A stretch of 64,000 bases of DNA from CAYQTE01 sp964420285 (GCA_964420285.1 CAYQTE010000012.1:25273-89272), one strand, 5' to 3'; shown: positions 51,985 to 63,950, counted from the stretch's first letter. The notes: generated by a model from the sequence alone, not told the origin. Made by a program: numbers and translations.

Positions 51985-52160
51985 CTCACGATGCCGGCTA
52001 GTGTTGCGGCGAAATTCTGTTCGGATTTAGCTTGCATTCGCGCGGCCGACGCGTATGATGGACGGTTAGAGGGCTCGCTAGCGCGAGCCTCGAAAGCCGG
52101 ACCTGAATAACCCAGGACCAGCCGACAGAATTCGATCAGCAGCCCGGCAATATCAGAGAT
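51985..52160. repeat. Structured palindromic element in the AT-rich island
   Basis: Outer halves are loosely reverse-complementary (GAAATTCTGTTCGG near 52009-52023 with CCGACAGAATTC near 52124-52136; ATGCCGG near 51989 with CCGGCAAT near 52145). In the middle is a perfect hairpin, GGCTCGC-TAGC-GCGAGCC (about 52073-52090). Further 3', CTGCC-CCAACCA-GGCAG forms another. The sequence could be a MITE or a structured RNA. The flanks (51870-51980 and 52200-52284) are strongly AT-rich. Confidence 0.4.
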
Positions 52161-52284
52161 ACAGGAGGCACTCCCCAATGCCTGCCCCAACCAGGCAGGG
52201 TCAGTCGCGTAACTTAAAGCCGTTAGTAGTTTTATGTACTCTATTTATCATAAATTGTATAAATAAGATTACGGAGAGTATTTT

Positions 52285-52533
52285 ATGTTCTCTGAAAACG
52301 AAAAGACACTGGCGTTGGTGGATGCCACCATCGACCAGGTTGAAGCCGATTTGATGAGTTCATGGCAACGAGATCCCAATGACTTCTATGCCACGCTGCT
52401 GAAGGTCATCGAGGCGGAAGAAACTCGCTTGCCCGTGCTGCTCGACGAAGAAGCGGAGCGGCGCGTGCTCCATCTTGCCTATTACGGATCACTTATCCTG
52501 TACGGTCGGTACCAGCGCAGGACTCAACTGTAG
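52285..52533 (+). CDS. Small acidic helical protein preceding the NYN nuclease gene
   Basis: An 82-residue protein: MFSENEKTLALVDATIDQVE, ADLMSSWQRDPNDFYATLLK, VIEAEETRLPVLLDEEAERR, ending YGSLILYGRYQRRTQL. Mostly helical and acidic, with a basic end. GGAGAG lies six bases before ATG 52285, and an AT-rich promoter-like region (TATAAAT) lies just upstream. It ends 37 bases before the NYN gene, so the two are likely one transcript. I recognise no family; an inhibitor or adaptor of the nuclease is an inference. Confidence 0.55.
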   Translation: MFSENEKTLALVDATIDQVEADLMSSWQRDPNDFYATLLKVIEAEETRLPVLLDEEAERRVLHLAYYGSLILYGRYQRRTQL

Positions 52534-52570
52534 AACGACCCCGTGGAGAGCAAGACAGAAAGGAATCCCC

Positions 52571-53143
52571 ATGATAATTGAGACGCAATCCCAAGCGGTG
52601 CTATTCGTTGACGGTCCCAACATGAGCATGATGTGCGGCGAGGTGCTGGGTGGAAAGCCCAATTCATCCGAGTGGCCACGCTGGAATCGTGTGCTGGACA
52701 ACCTCGAGCACTACTACCGCGTCGACTTCGACGCCCACTATGTGCTCAACGGCAACCGAATCGGCGACCGAGACTGGCCATTTTGTCGGTGCCTAAGGCA
52801 GTTCCGCTATTGGCCTGATGCCCCGAAGGGTTTTCCACCTGGCGGCGACGGCGACCCAGTCGATGACTTCATCCGCCGGGGAATCGACCGGCTCTCGGCG
52901 AAGATGTGCGCGTGCGCAAATCATGTAGTCATTGTGGCTCACGACGGTGGCTACGCGCCGCACCTTCAGCGTCTTCTCGACCGAGGCGGCAAGGTCACAA
53001 TTGTCGGATTTCGGGAGAAGCTTGCGGAAGAGCTGATAGGCCTCGAAATCTCTGGAGGAGAGTTTCTCGACATCGAGCACGACCTGGGTGCTTTCGACTA
53101 CCGCCTGGATCGGCCGTACAGCCCCGACCGGCTCGCGTCGTAG
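52571..53143 (+). CDS. NYN-domain (PIN-like) nuclease
   Basis: A 190-residue protein. The NYN signature starts AVLFVDGPNMSM (Asp14, Asn17). Then follow FDAHYVLNGNRIGD, GGDGDPVDDFIRRGIDRL (Asp95, Asp98, Asp99) and HVVIVAHDGGYAPHLQRLLD (Asp125), after which GGKVTIVGFREKLAEELIGL completes the Rossmann-like sheet. The acidic residues sit where PIN/NYN metal-binding residues are expected, so ribonuclease activity is likely. The end (LDIEHDLGAFDYRLDRPYSP) looks conserved. AAAGGA lies eight bases before ATG 52571. It forms a pair with the 82-residue gene inside an AT-rich island. Confidence 0.75.
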   Translation: MIIETQSQAVLFVDGPNMSMMCGEVLGGKPNSSEWPRWNRVLDNLEHYYRVDFDAHYVLNGNRIGDRDWPFCRCLRQFRYWPDAPKGFPPGGDGDPVDDFIRRGIDRLSAKMCACANHVVIVAHDGGYAPHLQRLLDRGGKVTIVGFREKLAEELIGLEISGGEFLDIEHDLGAFDYRLDRPYSPDRLAS

Positions 53144-53191
53144 CCGTTTGCCGGCGCTGGGGGCACAATGAACCGCTTCCATGAGGCGTAA

Positions 53192-53285
53192 ATGTAGTTA
53201 TGATATGTAGTTATGAGAAATTCTCATGCAGGGCTGCACCGGCCCAGGGTGACAAAACACGAAAAAGTGTCACCTTTTGTTACCC
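53192..53285 (+). promoter_or_regulatory. Repeat-rich leader upstream of metH
   Basis: Three signals stand in a row. ATGTAGTTATGA occurs twice (53192-53203, 53205-53216). A perfect 15-base palindrome, ATGAGAA-A-TTCTCAT, covers 53213-53227. Then GGGTGACAAAA (53247-53257) can pair with GTGTCACC (53267-53274; seven pairs) or with TTTTGTTACCC (53275-53285; eleven pairs with one G-U), which exclude each other. The GTG start of metH is 133 bases further. It could be an attenuator or an operator; no known riboswitch consensus is recognised. Confidence 0.45.
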
Positions 53286-53418
53286 CAAGAGAGCGGACTC
53301 GTGCCGCAAACGCGGGGTGAGGTGGGCCGATCACGCCATCAACGCGGTGTCTATGATATGCTCGCCGGTGTGGATGCGGTTGCCGGAACCGCCGATAACG
53401 TTTGCGGAGAATTGACCT

Positions 53419-56970
<3,552 letters not shown>

Positions 56971-57000
56971 TTTCGCAAGGGCTTGCATATAGCCATTGCT

Positions 57001-57018
57001 TATGGTAATTTTACCATA
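57001..57018 (+). promoter_or_regulatory. Palindromic operator of the HigBA-like module
   Basis: TATGGTAA-TT-TTACCATA is an 8-2-8 perfect inverted repeat directly before ATG 57019. Its position fits autorepression by the XRE-type antitoxin of the same operon. Confidence 0.6.
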
Positions 57019-57411
57019 ATGGGCGAGGACAGGGCGGCCGACGCTTTGGGCAGGCCGGTGCATTGGGTCGGGAGCAGCAGGGACGACCTTCGTGGTTTCC
57101 CGCCCGAAGCGCGTCGCGACATAGGGTTCGCCCTGTCGTTCGCGCAGAAGGGTGACAAGCACCCGTCCGCCAAACCGCTCAGGGGCTTTCATGGAGCAGG
57201 TGTTTTGGAGATCGTCGAGGACTGCCGGGGCGATACGTACCGCGCGATCTATACGGTCCGCTTCGCCGAGGCGGTGTACGTGCTGCATGCGTTCAAGAAG
57301 AAGAGCAAGGTCGGCATCGCGACGCCGAAGCATGAGATTGACTTAATCGCGACAAGACTGAAATGGGCTGCGGCTGACTACGAACAATGGCTGAGGGACA
57401 AGGCAACATGA
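57019..57411 (+). CDS. HigB/RelE-superfamily toxin (phage Gp49-like)
   Basis: A 130-residue toxin of the COG4679 type: RPVHWVGSSRDDLRGFPPEA, RRDIGFALSFAQKGDKHPSA, KPLRGFHGAGVLEIVED, YRAIYTVRFAEAVYVLHAFK, KKSKVGIATPKHEIDLIATR. These are the usual helical hairpin and central sheet; the basic residues near YRAIYTVRF and FKKKS are those of ribosome-dependent mRNA interferases. The frame is open and intact. Toxin-first order (HigBA type) followed by an XRE antitoxin overlapping by four bases. ATG 57019 directly follows a palindromic operator. Confidence 0.82.
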   Translation: MGEDRAADALGRPVHWVGSSRDDLRGFPPEARRDIGFALSFAQKGDKHPSAKPLRGFHGAGVLEIVEDCRGDTYRAIYTVRFAEAVYVLHAFKKKSKVGIATPKHEIDLIATRLKWAAADYEQWLRDKAT

Positions 57412-57821
57412 AAACGCTGCACGAGATGGGTCGGAAGCACGGTGCGCGGCTTGCGGTAACGCGAGGAAGCGGCAACGTCTTTGCAGATTTGGGTTTTACC
57501 GCCGGCGAGGCGGCTGAGTTGGAGGTGAAGGCCGAGTTGACCCGGCAGATTCGCAATGGCATTCGCGCATTGAGGTTGACGCAGGTGCAGGCGGCCGGTC
57601 GGCTGCGATTGAGCCAGCCGGATGTCTCAAAGCTTATGTGCGGCCGATACTCCGGCTACTCGGTTGACCGGCTGTTTGGGATTCTGAACGCTTTGGATGT
57701 CGACGTGGATATCGTGTTGCGGCCGAGGCGCGAACACGGCCGAAACGCACCCGGAGTTGTGCGGGTAATGCCTTTGACCGACGGCGGGAAACGACGGCAG
57801 CGACTTTTCAGAACCGCCTGA
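57408..57821 (+). CDS. HigA-like XRE-family antitoxin
   Basis: A 137-residue protein whose ATG overlaps the toxin's stop (ATGA, 57408-57411). The DNA-binding domain is TRQIRNGIRALRLTQVQAAG, RLRLSQPDVSKLMCGRYSGY, SVDRLFGILNALDVDVDIVL (residues about 45-105), a clear helix-turn-helix. The N-terminal 40 residues (FADLGFTAGEAAELEVKAEL) are typical of COG5606 antitoxins and contact the toxin. The C-terminal tail is basic. It is expected to repress its operon at the 57001-57018 palindrome. Confidence 0.85.
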   Translation: MKTLHEMGRKHGARLAVTRGSGNVFADLGFTAGEAAELEVKAELTRQIRNGIRALRLTQVQAAGRLRLSQPDVSKLMCGRYSGYSVDRLFGILNALDVDVDIVLRPRREHGRNAPGVVRVMPLTDGGKRRQRLFRTA

Positions 57822-57838
57822 GGTAGCCGCTTGCAGTT

Positions 57839-57844
57839 TATAAT
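57839..57844 (+). promoter_or_regulatory. TATAAT -10 element before the SDR gene
   Basis: Consensus TATAAT ends nine bases before ATG 57854, leaving no room for a leader or ribosome site. Transcription would begin within about three bases of the start codon. Confidence 0.45.
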
Positions 57845-57853
57845 TGTCCCACT

Positions 57854-58648
57854 ATGAAAACATCCCCATCGAGCAATCTTGATCACAGACCAAACGCCAA
57901 TTCCCTGTCGAACCATGTCGCCCTGGTAACCGGCGCATCGCGCGGACTGGGCGCTGGAATCGCGGTCGAACTGGGGGCGTGCGGTGCGACCGTCGCGGTC
58001 AACTACTTCGCCAGCCCGGCCAAGGCCGATGGCGTGGTCGCTCAAATCCGCGGCGCCGGCGGGCGGGCGGAGAGCTTTGCCGGAGATATTCGCGATCCGG
58101 CGCAGGTGAGCAAACTCGTCGAGTCTGTCACCGCTAAACTCGGCCCGATCGATATTCTGGTCGCCAACGCGACCGGGCCGCAGCCGATGTTGCCGCTGGA
58201 GCAGTTGACCTGGCAGCACTTCCTCGACCAATTCGAATTCTTCGTCAAGAGTCCGCTGCTGCTCACGCAGGCCGTCATTGGCGGCATGAAACAGCGCCGC
58301 GCCGGCCGGATCATCCAGATCGGTTCGGAGGTGGTGGCGCTGGGCAACGCGAATTTTTCCAGTTATGTGGCCGCCAAGGGCGCGCAATTGGCCATGACGC
58401 GCTCGTGGGCGCGCGAATTGGCCCCATGGGGAATCACGGTGAACCTGGTCGCCCCCGGCTGGGTTCCCACGGAGCGCCATGCCGATGTTCCCAAGGCGGA
58501 CCTTGACGCCTACGCCGCCGGCGTCCCTCTCAAACGCCACGGAACCCCGAACGAAATTGGCCAGGCCGTCGCATTCCTCGCCTCCGACGCCGGGGCGTTC
58601 ATCACGGGACAGAGGATATCGGTGAACGGCGGGAATACGCTGGAGTGA
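57854..58648 (+). CDS. Short-chain dehydrogenase/reductase (FabG-like)
   Basis: A 264-residue classical SDR. The coenzyme loop is VALVTGASRGLGAGIAVELG (TGxxxGxG). The NNAG-type motif is replaced by VANATGP; catalytic Ser lies in IIQIGSEVVALGNANFSSY, and YVAAKGAQLAMTRSWARELA holds the Tyr-x3-Lys pair. VAPGWVPTERH follows, then GQRISVNGGNTLE at the end. It is related to 3-oxoacyl-ACP reductase, but VANATGP and PLLLTQAV suggest another carbonyl substrate. The first 20 residues are a non-conserved extension. It stands alone. Confidence 0.85.
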   Translation: MKTSPSSNLDHRPNANSLSNHVALVTGASRGLGAGIAVELGACGATVAVNYFASPAKADGVVAQIRGAGGRAESFAGDIRDPAQVSKLVESVTAKLGPIDILVANATGPQPMLPLEQLTWQHFLDQFEFFVKSPLLLTQAVIGGMKQRRAGRIIQIGSEVVALGNANFSSYVAAKGAQLAMTRSWARELAPWGITVNLVAPGWVPTERHADVPKADLDAYAAGVPLKRHGTPNEIGQAVAFLASDAGAFITGQRISVNGGNTLE

Positions 58649-58678
58649 CGGGGGCACTGACAGACGGGGGCACTGACA
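58647..58678 (+). repeat. Perfect tandem repeat, 2 x 16 bp
   Basis: GACGGGGGCACTGACA occurs twice in direct tandem (58647-58662, 58663-58678), starting inside the stop codon of the SDR gene. Function unknown. Confidence 0.7.
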
Positions 58679-58810
58679 ATTTGGTCGCAACGGCCAAGTG
58701 ATTACAATGGCGGCCGCTGTCCGAGGCGGAATTCGGGCCGTCATGTTGACCTGCGGCTCCCGATCCGAATTGGCCGTCATCGGCAGTCCGTTCTTTTGCA
58801 GGAGGAACAC

Positions 58811-61174
58811 ATGACCCGGCGGTTGTTGATATTCGCGGCGTTGCTCCTTTCCTTTGGCGTCATGGGCCGAGCGGCCGACAGCGCACTGGGTCTCTTCACC
58901 GATCAGTCGGACGTCGGCGCGCCATCGAGCACCGGGCCCGGCTCGGCGGTTTATGACGCGGACAAGAAGGCCTACACCATCTCCGGCGGCGGCGAGAATC
59001 TCTGGCTGGCGGCCGATGCTTTTCATTATGTCTGGAAGAAAGTGCCGGCCACCGGCGACATTTCACTTGCCGCCACCATCGACTTCTCCCCCGCCACCGC
59101 CGGGGCCGATCCGCATCGCAAGGCGGTCCTCATGATCCGCCAATCGCTCGATCCGAATTCGCCCTACGCCGACGCCTGCATCCACGGCAACGGCCTGACC
59201 GCAATCCAGTGGCGCGATACCAAGGGCGAGGCCACCTACGAAACCCAGGCCCAGGTCAACGCGCCCAAGCGCGTTCTCATCGAAAAACGCGGCGACTATC
59301 TCTCCATGTCCTTCGGCTCATCCGACAAAGACCTCCAACCGGCCGGCGGGGCGTGCAAGGTCCAGTTCACCGGCGACTTGTACATCGGCCTGGGCGTCTG
59401 CGCCCACAACGCCGCCCGCATCGAGAAGGCCGTCTTTTCCGATGTCGCGATAGGCACGCCGGCCCCGATCACCGGCCCGGCCGCCCGCGCCGGCCTGGTC
59501 TCCACGCTGGAAACCATCCAGCTTTCCAGTAAGGACCGCCGTGCCGTCTACGTCGTCACGCAGCCGCAGCTTCAGCGGGCCGAGGCCCCCAACTGGTCGG
59601 CCGACAACATGCTGTACTTCAATAACCACGGCAAGATGTTCAAGATCAAGGCCGATCTCCCCGCCTCGACGCCCCCCACCGCGGCTCTGGCGGCGCCGGT
59701 GGCCGTCGATCTGGGCATCCTCACCAATATCAATAACGATCACGCCATTTCCCCCGACGGCAAGACTCTGGCCATCAGCGATCAATCCCAGGGCAACCGC
59801 CAATCGGCCGTCTGGGTCGTTCCCATCGAAGGCGCCGGCTCGGCCGCGCCCAAACGTCTCACCGAAAACACGCCCTCCTATTTCCACGGCTGGTCGCCCG
59901 ACGGAAAGACGCTCGCTTTCTGCGGCCAGCGCGACAATAACTTCGATATCTACACCATCGGCATCGACGGCGGCGCCGAAAAACGCCTCACTGATTCCCC
60001 CGGCAAGGACGATGGCCCCGAATACACCCGCGATGGCCAGTATATCTACTTCAACTCCGACCGCACCGGCTCGATGCAGATCTGGCGCATGAAACCCGAC
60101 GGCTCCGCCCAGGAACAAGTCACCAAGGATGACGTCAATAACTGGTTCCCCCACATCTCCCCCAACGGCCAGCAGATGGTCTTCGTCACCTACGAAAAAG
60201 GCGTCGTCGATCATCCCGAAAACAAGGATGTCCAGCTTCGACTCATGAACCTTCGCACCGGCGCCATCACCGTCCTGGCCAAACTCTTCGGCGGACAGGG
60301 CACGATCAACGTTCCGTCCTGGTCGCCCAATGGCCAGTATATCGCGTTCATGAGCTATCAGATCGTGCCGGCGGTGGCCACCGCACCCGCCGGTCGCGCT
60401 GCGGATGCACCGGCAACCAGGCCGTCGGCCGCCGCGACGGGATTGCGAGACCCGGCCAAGAAGGATATCGCGATGCAGTTGGTCTCGGCGGCCGAAAACT
60501 CGTCGCTCGATTGGAAGGCCCAATACGGTTACATCGAATACAACGTCGAGGGCAACGCCAAAGAGAACCGCGGCTACACCGGCGGCATCGTCGGCTTCAC
60601 CAGCAAGACCCACGACATGCTCGAACTCGTCGAATATTACAACACCATCGCCCCCGGCAATGTGCTGGCGAGTTATCTGCCGGCCCTGCGCCAGGTGGAC
60701 GGCACATCATCGCAGGCCGGGCTTGGCAAGTCTTTTGAACGCGACTGGAAAGCCGCCGGTCAGGATCCCAAATTCCGCCAGGCTCAGGATCACGAACGCG
60801 ATCGCGTTTATTTTGACCCGGCCGTTGATCAGGCCCAGCGCGACGGGCTGCGGGCGCTTGGCCAGTTCATCTATTACGACGCCATCGTGATGCACGGGCC
60901 GGGCGAAGACCCCGACAGTTTCGGCGGCATTCGATCGGCCGCCATGAAGAGCGCCAAGACCCCGGCCCAGAGCGGCGACGAGACGGCGTATCTGAACGCC
61001 TTTCTGGACGCCCGCAAAGCCGCGATGCAAATGGAGGAAGGCCACGCCGACACCACGCGCGTCGATACCATGCAGCGCGCATTCCTTCGCGCGGGCAATC
61101 TCGATTTGAACCCGCCGCTGAGTTTCAAGGTGTATAGGGATTCTTACAAGATCAGCGATGCTTCGCAGACTTGA
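58811..61174 (+). CDS. Exported TolB-like (PD40) beta-propeller protein
   Basis: A 787-residue protein starting at ATG 58811 (AGGAGG five bases upstream). Signal peptide at residues 1-21 (LLIFAALLLSFGVMGRAA). An N-terminal DUF1349/LamG-like jelly roll (about 30-210: YTISGGGENLWLAADAFHYV, GDISLAATIDFSPATA, LMIRQSLDPNSPYADACI). Then at least five PD40 repeats: AISPDGKTLAISDQ, GWSPDGKTLAFCGQR, YTRDGQYIYFNSDR, ISPNGQQMVFVTYE, SWSPNGQYIAFMSYQ, as in TolB propellers. A helical C-terminal domain (600-787) is not recognised. It probably binds a carbohydrate or protein in the periplasm; no TolB/Pal genes are near. Confidence 0.8.
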   Translation: MTRRLLIFAALLLSFGVMGRAADSALGLFTDQSDVGAPSSTGPGSAVYDADKKAYTISGGGENLWLAADAFHYVWKKVPATGDISLAATIDFSPATAGADPHRKAVLMIRQSLDPNSPYADACIHGNGLTAIQWRDTKGEATYETQAQVNAPKRVLIEKRGDYLSMSFGSSDKDLQPAGGACKVQFTGDLYIGLGVCAHNAARIEKAVFSDVAIGTPAPITGPAARAGLVSTLETIQLSSKDRRAVYVVTQPQLQRAEAPNWSADNMLYFNNHGKMFKIKADLPASTPPTAALAAPVAVDLGILTNINNDHAISPDGKTLAISDQSQGNRQSAVWVVPIEGAGSAAPKRLTENTPSYFHGWSPDGKTLAFCGQRDNNFDIYTIGIDGGAEKRLTDSPGKDDGPEYTRDGQYIYFNSDRTGSMQIWRMKPDGSAQEQVTKDDVNNWFPHISPNGQQMVFVTYEKGVVDHPENKDVQLRLMNLRTGAITVLAKLFGGQGTINVPSWSPNGQYIAFMSYQIVPAVATAPAGRAADAPATRPSAAATGLRDPAKKDIAMQLVSAAENSSLDWKAQYGYIEYNVEGNAKENRGYTGGIVGFTSKTHDMLELVEYYNTIAPGNVLASYLPALRQVDGTSSQAGLGKSFERDWKAAGQDPKFRQAQDHERDRVYFDPAVDQAQRDGLRALGQFIYYDAIVMHGPGEDPDSFGGIRSAAMKSAKTPAQSGDETAYLNAFLDARKAAMQMEEGHADTTRVDTMQRAFLRAGNLDLNPPLSFKVYRDSYKISDASQT

Positions 61175-61226
61175 CCGGCGGCGACTGCACTGTCGAAACC
61201 TGCCGGCCGGTTCCAGGGAGTGATTT

Positions 61227-62543
61227 GTGCGAATCGCCTATATCGCCGCCGGCGCTGGGTCGATGTATTGCGGCGCGTGTCATCGCGATGCGGCGTTGTT
61301 CGCCGCGCTGGCCGCGGCGGGACATGAGTTGCTGGCCGTGCCGCTTTATACGCCGCTGCGCACCGATGTGCCCCTGGCGTGTTCCACATCGGCCATCTTC
61401 ATGGGCGGAGTCAGCCTGTACCTGAGTGAGACACTGTCCCTTTTTAACCACCTGCCGGCGGCGGTGCGGCGGCAGTTTGATCGGCCGGCATTGCTCCGCG
61501 GCGTCTCGCGCCTGGCCGTGCAAACCGCTCCGGCGAAACTGGGTCGCCTGACCGTCAGCGTTCTTGCCGGCGTGGACGGTCCCCACGCGGCCGAGATCGA
61601 ACGTCTGACGCAATTCCTTCGCCACGAAGCCCGGCCGGATATCGTCAACCTGAGCAATTCGCTTCTGGCCTCGCTGGCCGGTCCGATTCGTCAGAAAGTC
61701 GGCGTGCCGATCGTCTCCACATTGCAGGGCGAGGAGTCGTTCATCGACGCGCTCCCCGAACCCCATCGCACGCAGGCCATCGCGTTGCTGCGACAGCATG
61801 CGGCGTCGATCGACCGCTTCATCTGCTGCGGCCGGGATCAGGTTCCGGCGATGTCGGCGTGGCTGGGCGTGCCGGCGGATCGTTTGGCGGCCATCCCGAC
61901 GGGAATGGATCACCGCCCGTTCGCCCCTCTTGCGCCGCGCGTGCCGCGCACAACGGGACCGGCCGTGCTTGGCTATTTGTCGTCCATCCGCCGTGAAAAG
62001 GGACTGGATCTGCTCATTGAGTCGTTACGGCAAATGGTTCAAACGCACGGCCGCGACGTGCGACTGGCGATCGCCGGGCAGATTTTGGACCGGGCCTACT
62101 GGCGGCAGGTGCAGCGCACGATTCGCACGGCCGGCTTGCAGGACCGCGTAACGTATCACGGCGTGCCGGATTTGCCGGGCAAGGTGGCGTTTCTGCGGGA
62201 GTGCGACATCTTCGTCATGCCCACGCGACTGCCCGAGTCGCGGGCGCTGGCGGCCATGGAGGCGCTGGCGGCCGGCGTGCCGGTGGTCGCCTCGCGCCTC
62301 GGCGTATTGCCGGAATTGCTGGACCAGACCGGCGGCGGGTTGACGGTAACGGCCGAGGATTCCGATGCGCTATCGCGGGGCATCATGTCGCTGGCGGACA
62401 ACGCGGAACTGGCCCGGACATATTCACAAAACGGGCCGCCGGCCATCGCGCGGCACTATTCGCCACAGGCCATGGCCCAGCGCACGGTTGCCGAATATCA
62501 CAGCCTGCTCAATGCCCGCGCGCCGGACGCGAACGCTTCCTGA
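61227..62543 (+). CDS. Glycosyltransferase family 4
   Basis: A 438-residue GT-B enzyme. N-terminal domain: MRIAYIAAGAGSMYCGACHR, AALAAAGHELLAVPLYTPLR. C-terminal domain: AIPTGMDHRPFAP, GYLSSIRREKGLDLLIESLR, VTYHGVPDLPGKVAFLRECD, and the donor site IFVMPTRLPESRALAAMEAL AAGVPVV with its two Glu residues. It starts at GTG 61227 (GGGAG upstream). The MYCGACHRD opening is unusual for the family and gives two closely spaced Cys. The substrate is unknown. It is 52 bases after the propeller gene and convergent with the PQQ-repeat gene. Confidence 0.82.
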   Translation: MRIAYIAAGAGSMYCGACHRDAALFAALAAAGHELLAVPLYTPLRTDVPLACSTSAIFMGGVSLYLSETLSLFNHLPAAVRRQFDRPALLRGVSRLAVQTAPAKLGRLTVSVLAGVDGPHAAEIERLTQFLRHEARPDIVNLSNSLLASLAGPIRQKVGVPIVSTLQGEESFIDALPEPHRTQAIALLRQHAASIDRFICCGRDQVPAMSAWLGVPADRLAAIPTGMDHRPFAPLAPRVPRTTGPAVLGYLSSIRREKGLDLLIESLRQMVQTHGRDVRLAIAGQILDRAYWRQVQRTIRTAGLQDRVTYHGVPDLPGKVAFLRECDIFVMPTRLPESRALAAMEALAAGVPVVASRLGVLPELLDQTGGGLTVTAEDSDALSRGIMSLADNAELARTYSQNGPPAIARHYSPQAMAQRTVAEYHSLLNARAPDANAS

Positions 62544-62550
62544 AGCGGAA

Positions 62551-63795
62551 TCAGTTCCCGAGTTTCAAACAGGCGATCTGATCCGTTCCGCCGGGCACGG
62601 AACTGTTGCGGACATAGACCATCCCATTGGCCAGGGTGGGCGCGGTCCATTCCTTGGCCGGCAGGACGTTACTGACTCTGCCGAGTTCCTTGAAGGCATC
62701 GCTCGAAGCGGCCACGAGAACCAGATCGCCCTTGGGTGTCACTACCAAAAGCTTATCGCCCACGAGGACCAGCCCGCCCTGCGAGCCAAAACCCTTCTGG
62801 CTCCATTTCACTTTGCCGGTGGCGATATCCAGGCACGCCAGCGGACCATTGGCGTCGTTGTGATTGAACAGGCCGTAAATATAGCCGTCGCGATAGACCG
62901 GCGTGGACCAGAGCGACATGTTCTGGTTGGGCGTTCGCCACAGGGATTTGGCGGTCCACTTGTCGCCGTCCTTGCTGATCTGGCAGGCGGCCGCGCCGAC
63001 GTTGTAGCCGGAGGAGACGTAGACCATGTCGCCGTCCTTGCCGCCAACGACGGGCGAAGCGGCGATGGCCATGGCGGCCGGCGTATGGGCGAAGGTCCAG
63101 AGCACGGTGCCGGTCTTGGGGTCCACCGAGACCAGGCCGCTGCGCATGAAGCAGATCGCCTGGAGCGTGCCTTTGATGGTGGCAAGCGTGGGCGTCGCGT
63201 AGGTATAGGATTCATTGGTCTTGGCCCAGACCAGGTCACCGGTGTCTTTTTTGAAGGCCAGTATGCCCTTGCCCGGCCCGCCGCCCGTCACCAGAACCAG
63301 ATCATCGATGATCAGCGGAGACGACGCGCTGCCCCACTGCAACTGCTTGCCGCCGTCTTCGGCCATGAGGTCATGCTTCCAGACCACCTTGCCGGTATCC
63401 AGTTCCATGCAGAAGAGCTTGAGGTAGGTGCCCAGGGCATAGACGAATTTGCCGTCGATGGCCGGCGTGCTGCGCGGGCCGTTGCCGTTGCCGTCCTTGA
63501 TGGACTTGTCGATGCGCGTGGACCAGACCTCCTTGCCGGTGGCCGCGTCGAGGCAGATGCAGTATTCATCCGTACCGCGTTCGGCCATGAGAAAGAGCTT
63601 GCCGCCGACCACGGCGATCTGCCCGAACGAATCCCCGGTCGGAACTTTCCAGACCGGCGTGGCGACCAGCTTGTCCAGAGTCAGCGTTTCGGCGATGCCA
63701 TCGGTATTGGGCCCTCGATAACGCGGCCAGTCGGCGGCGGTGGCAACCCGGGCAAGGGCAACTAAGGTAATCGCTGCAATGAGGGCATATCGCAC
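62551..63795 (-). CDS. Exported PQQ-like beta-propeller protein
   Basis: A 414-residue protein starting at GTG 63795 (AAGGAG nine bases upstream). Signal peptide at about 1-21 (MRYALIAAITLVALARVATA), then ADWPRYRGPNTDGIAET, the standard opening of planctomycete PQQ-like repeat proteins. Blades include FLMAERGTDEYCICLDAATG, KEVWSTRID, FCMELDTGKVVWKHDL, LAFKKDTGDLVWAKTNES, SVDPKTGTVLWTFAHT and LDIATGKVKWSQKGFG. These tryptophan-docking motifs build an eight-bladed propeller. Calcium/PQQ ligands are not evident, so a structural or binding role is more likely than an alcohol dehydrogenase. Only seven bases separate it from the convergent glycosyltransferase. Confidence 0.88.
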   Translation of the reverse strand: MRYALIAAITLVALARVATAADWPRYRGPNTDGIAETLTLDKLVATPVWKVPTGDSFGQIAVVGGKLFLMAERGTDEYCICLDAATGKEVWSTRIDKSIKDGNGNGPRSTPAIDGKFVYALGTYLKLFCMELDTGKVVWKHDLMAEDGGKQLQWGSASSPLIIDDLVLVTGGGPGKGILAFKKDTGDLVWAKTNESYTYATPTLATIKGTLQAICFMRSGLVSVDPKTGTVLWTFAHTPAAMAIAASPVVGGKDGDMVYVSSGYNVGAAACQISKDGDKWTAKSLWRTPNQNMSLWSTPVYRDGYIYGLFNHNDANGPLACLDIATGKVKWSQKGFGSQGGLVLVGDKLLVVTPKGDLVLVAASSDAFKELGRVSNVLPAKEWTAPTLANGMVYVRNSSVPGGTDQIACLKLGN

Positions 63796-63898
63796 GGCCA
63801 GACTCCTTGGTTCTCAGGACACAGAAGGGAACGTGCCTCAAGGATAAGAAGGTTGGCTCATTATTGCAATATGCAACTATCCGGCGTCAAGAGTGGAG

Positions 63899-63950
63899 TG
63901 TGCCCGAATGTCCGGGCGAGTGTAAATCCATGCGGCGCCGCCTCTTAGCC
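63899..63950 (+). repeat. Second copy of the CGGGCGAGTGTAAATCC repeat
   Basis: This matches 49625-49670 closely (TGCCCGANTNTCCGGG, then CGAGTGTAAATCCATGCGG, then CCGCCT). Both copies lie upstream of minus-strand gene starts. The window ends 50 bases later, so the other arm may lie outside. Confidence 0.65.

Noticed and set aside
51963..52190. A 75-codon minus-strand frame in the AT-rich island.
   Set aside because: It spans the palindromic element, has no ribosome site, and its translation looks like read-through of repeat sequence.
53144..53418. A cobalamin or SAM riboswitch before metH.
   Set aside because: No B12-box (GCCACTG) and no SAM or SAH core could be found; only the hairpins and repeats reported were seen.
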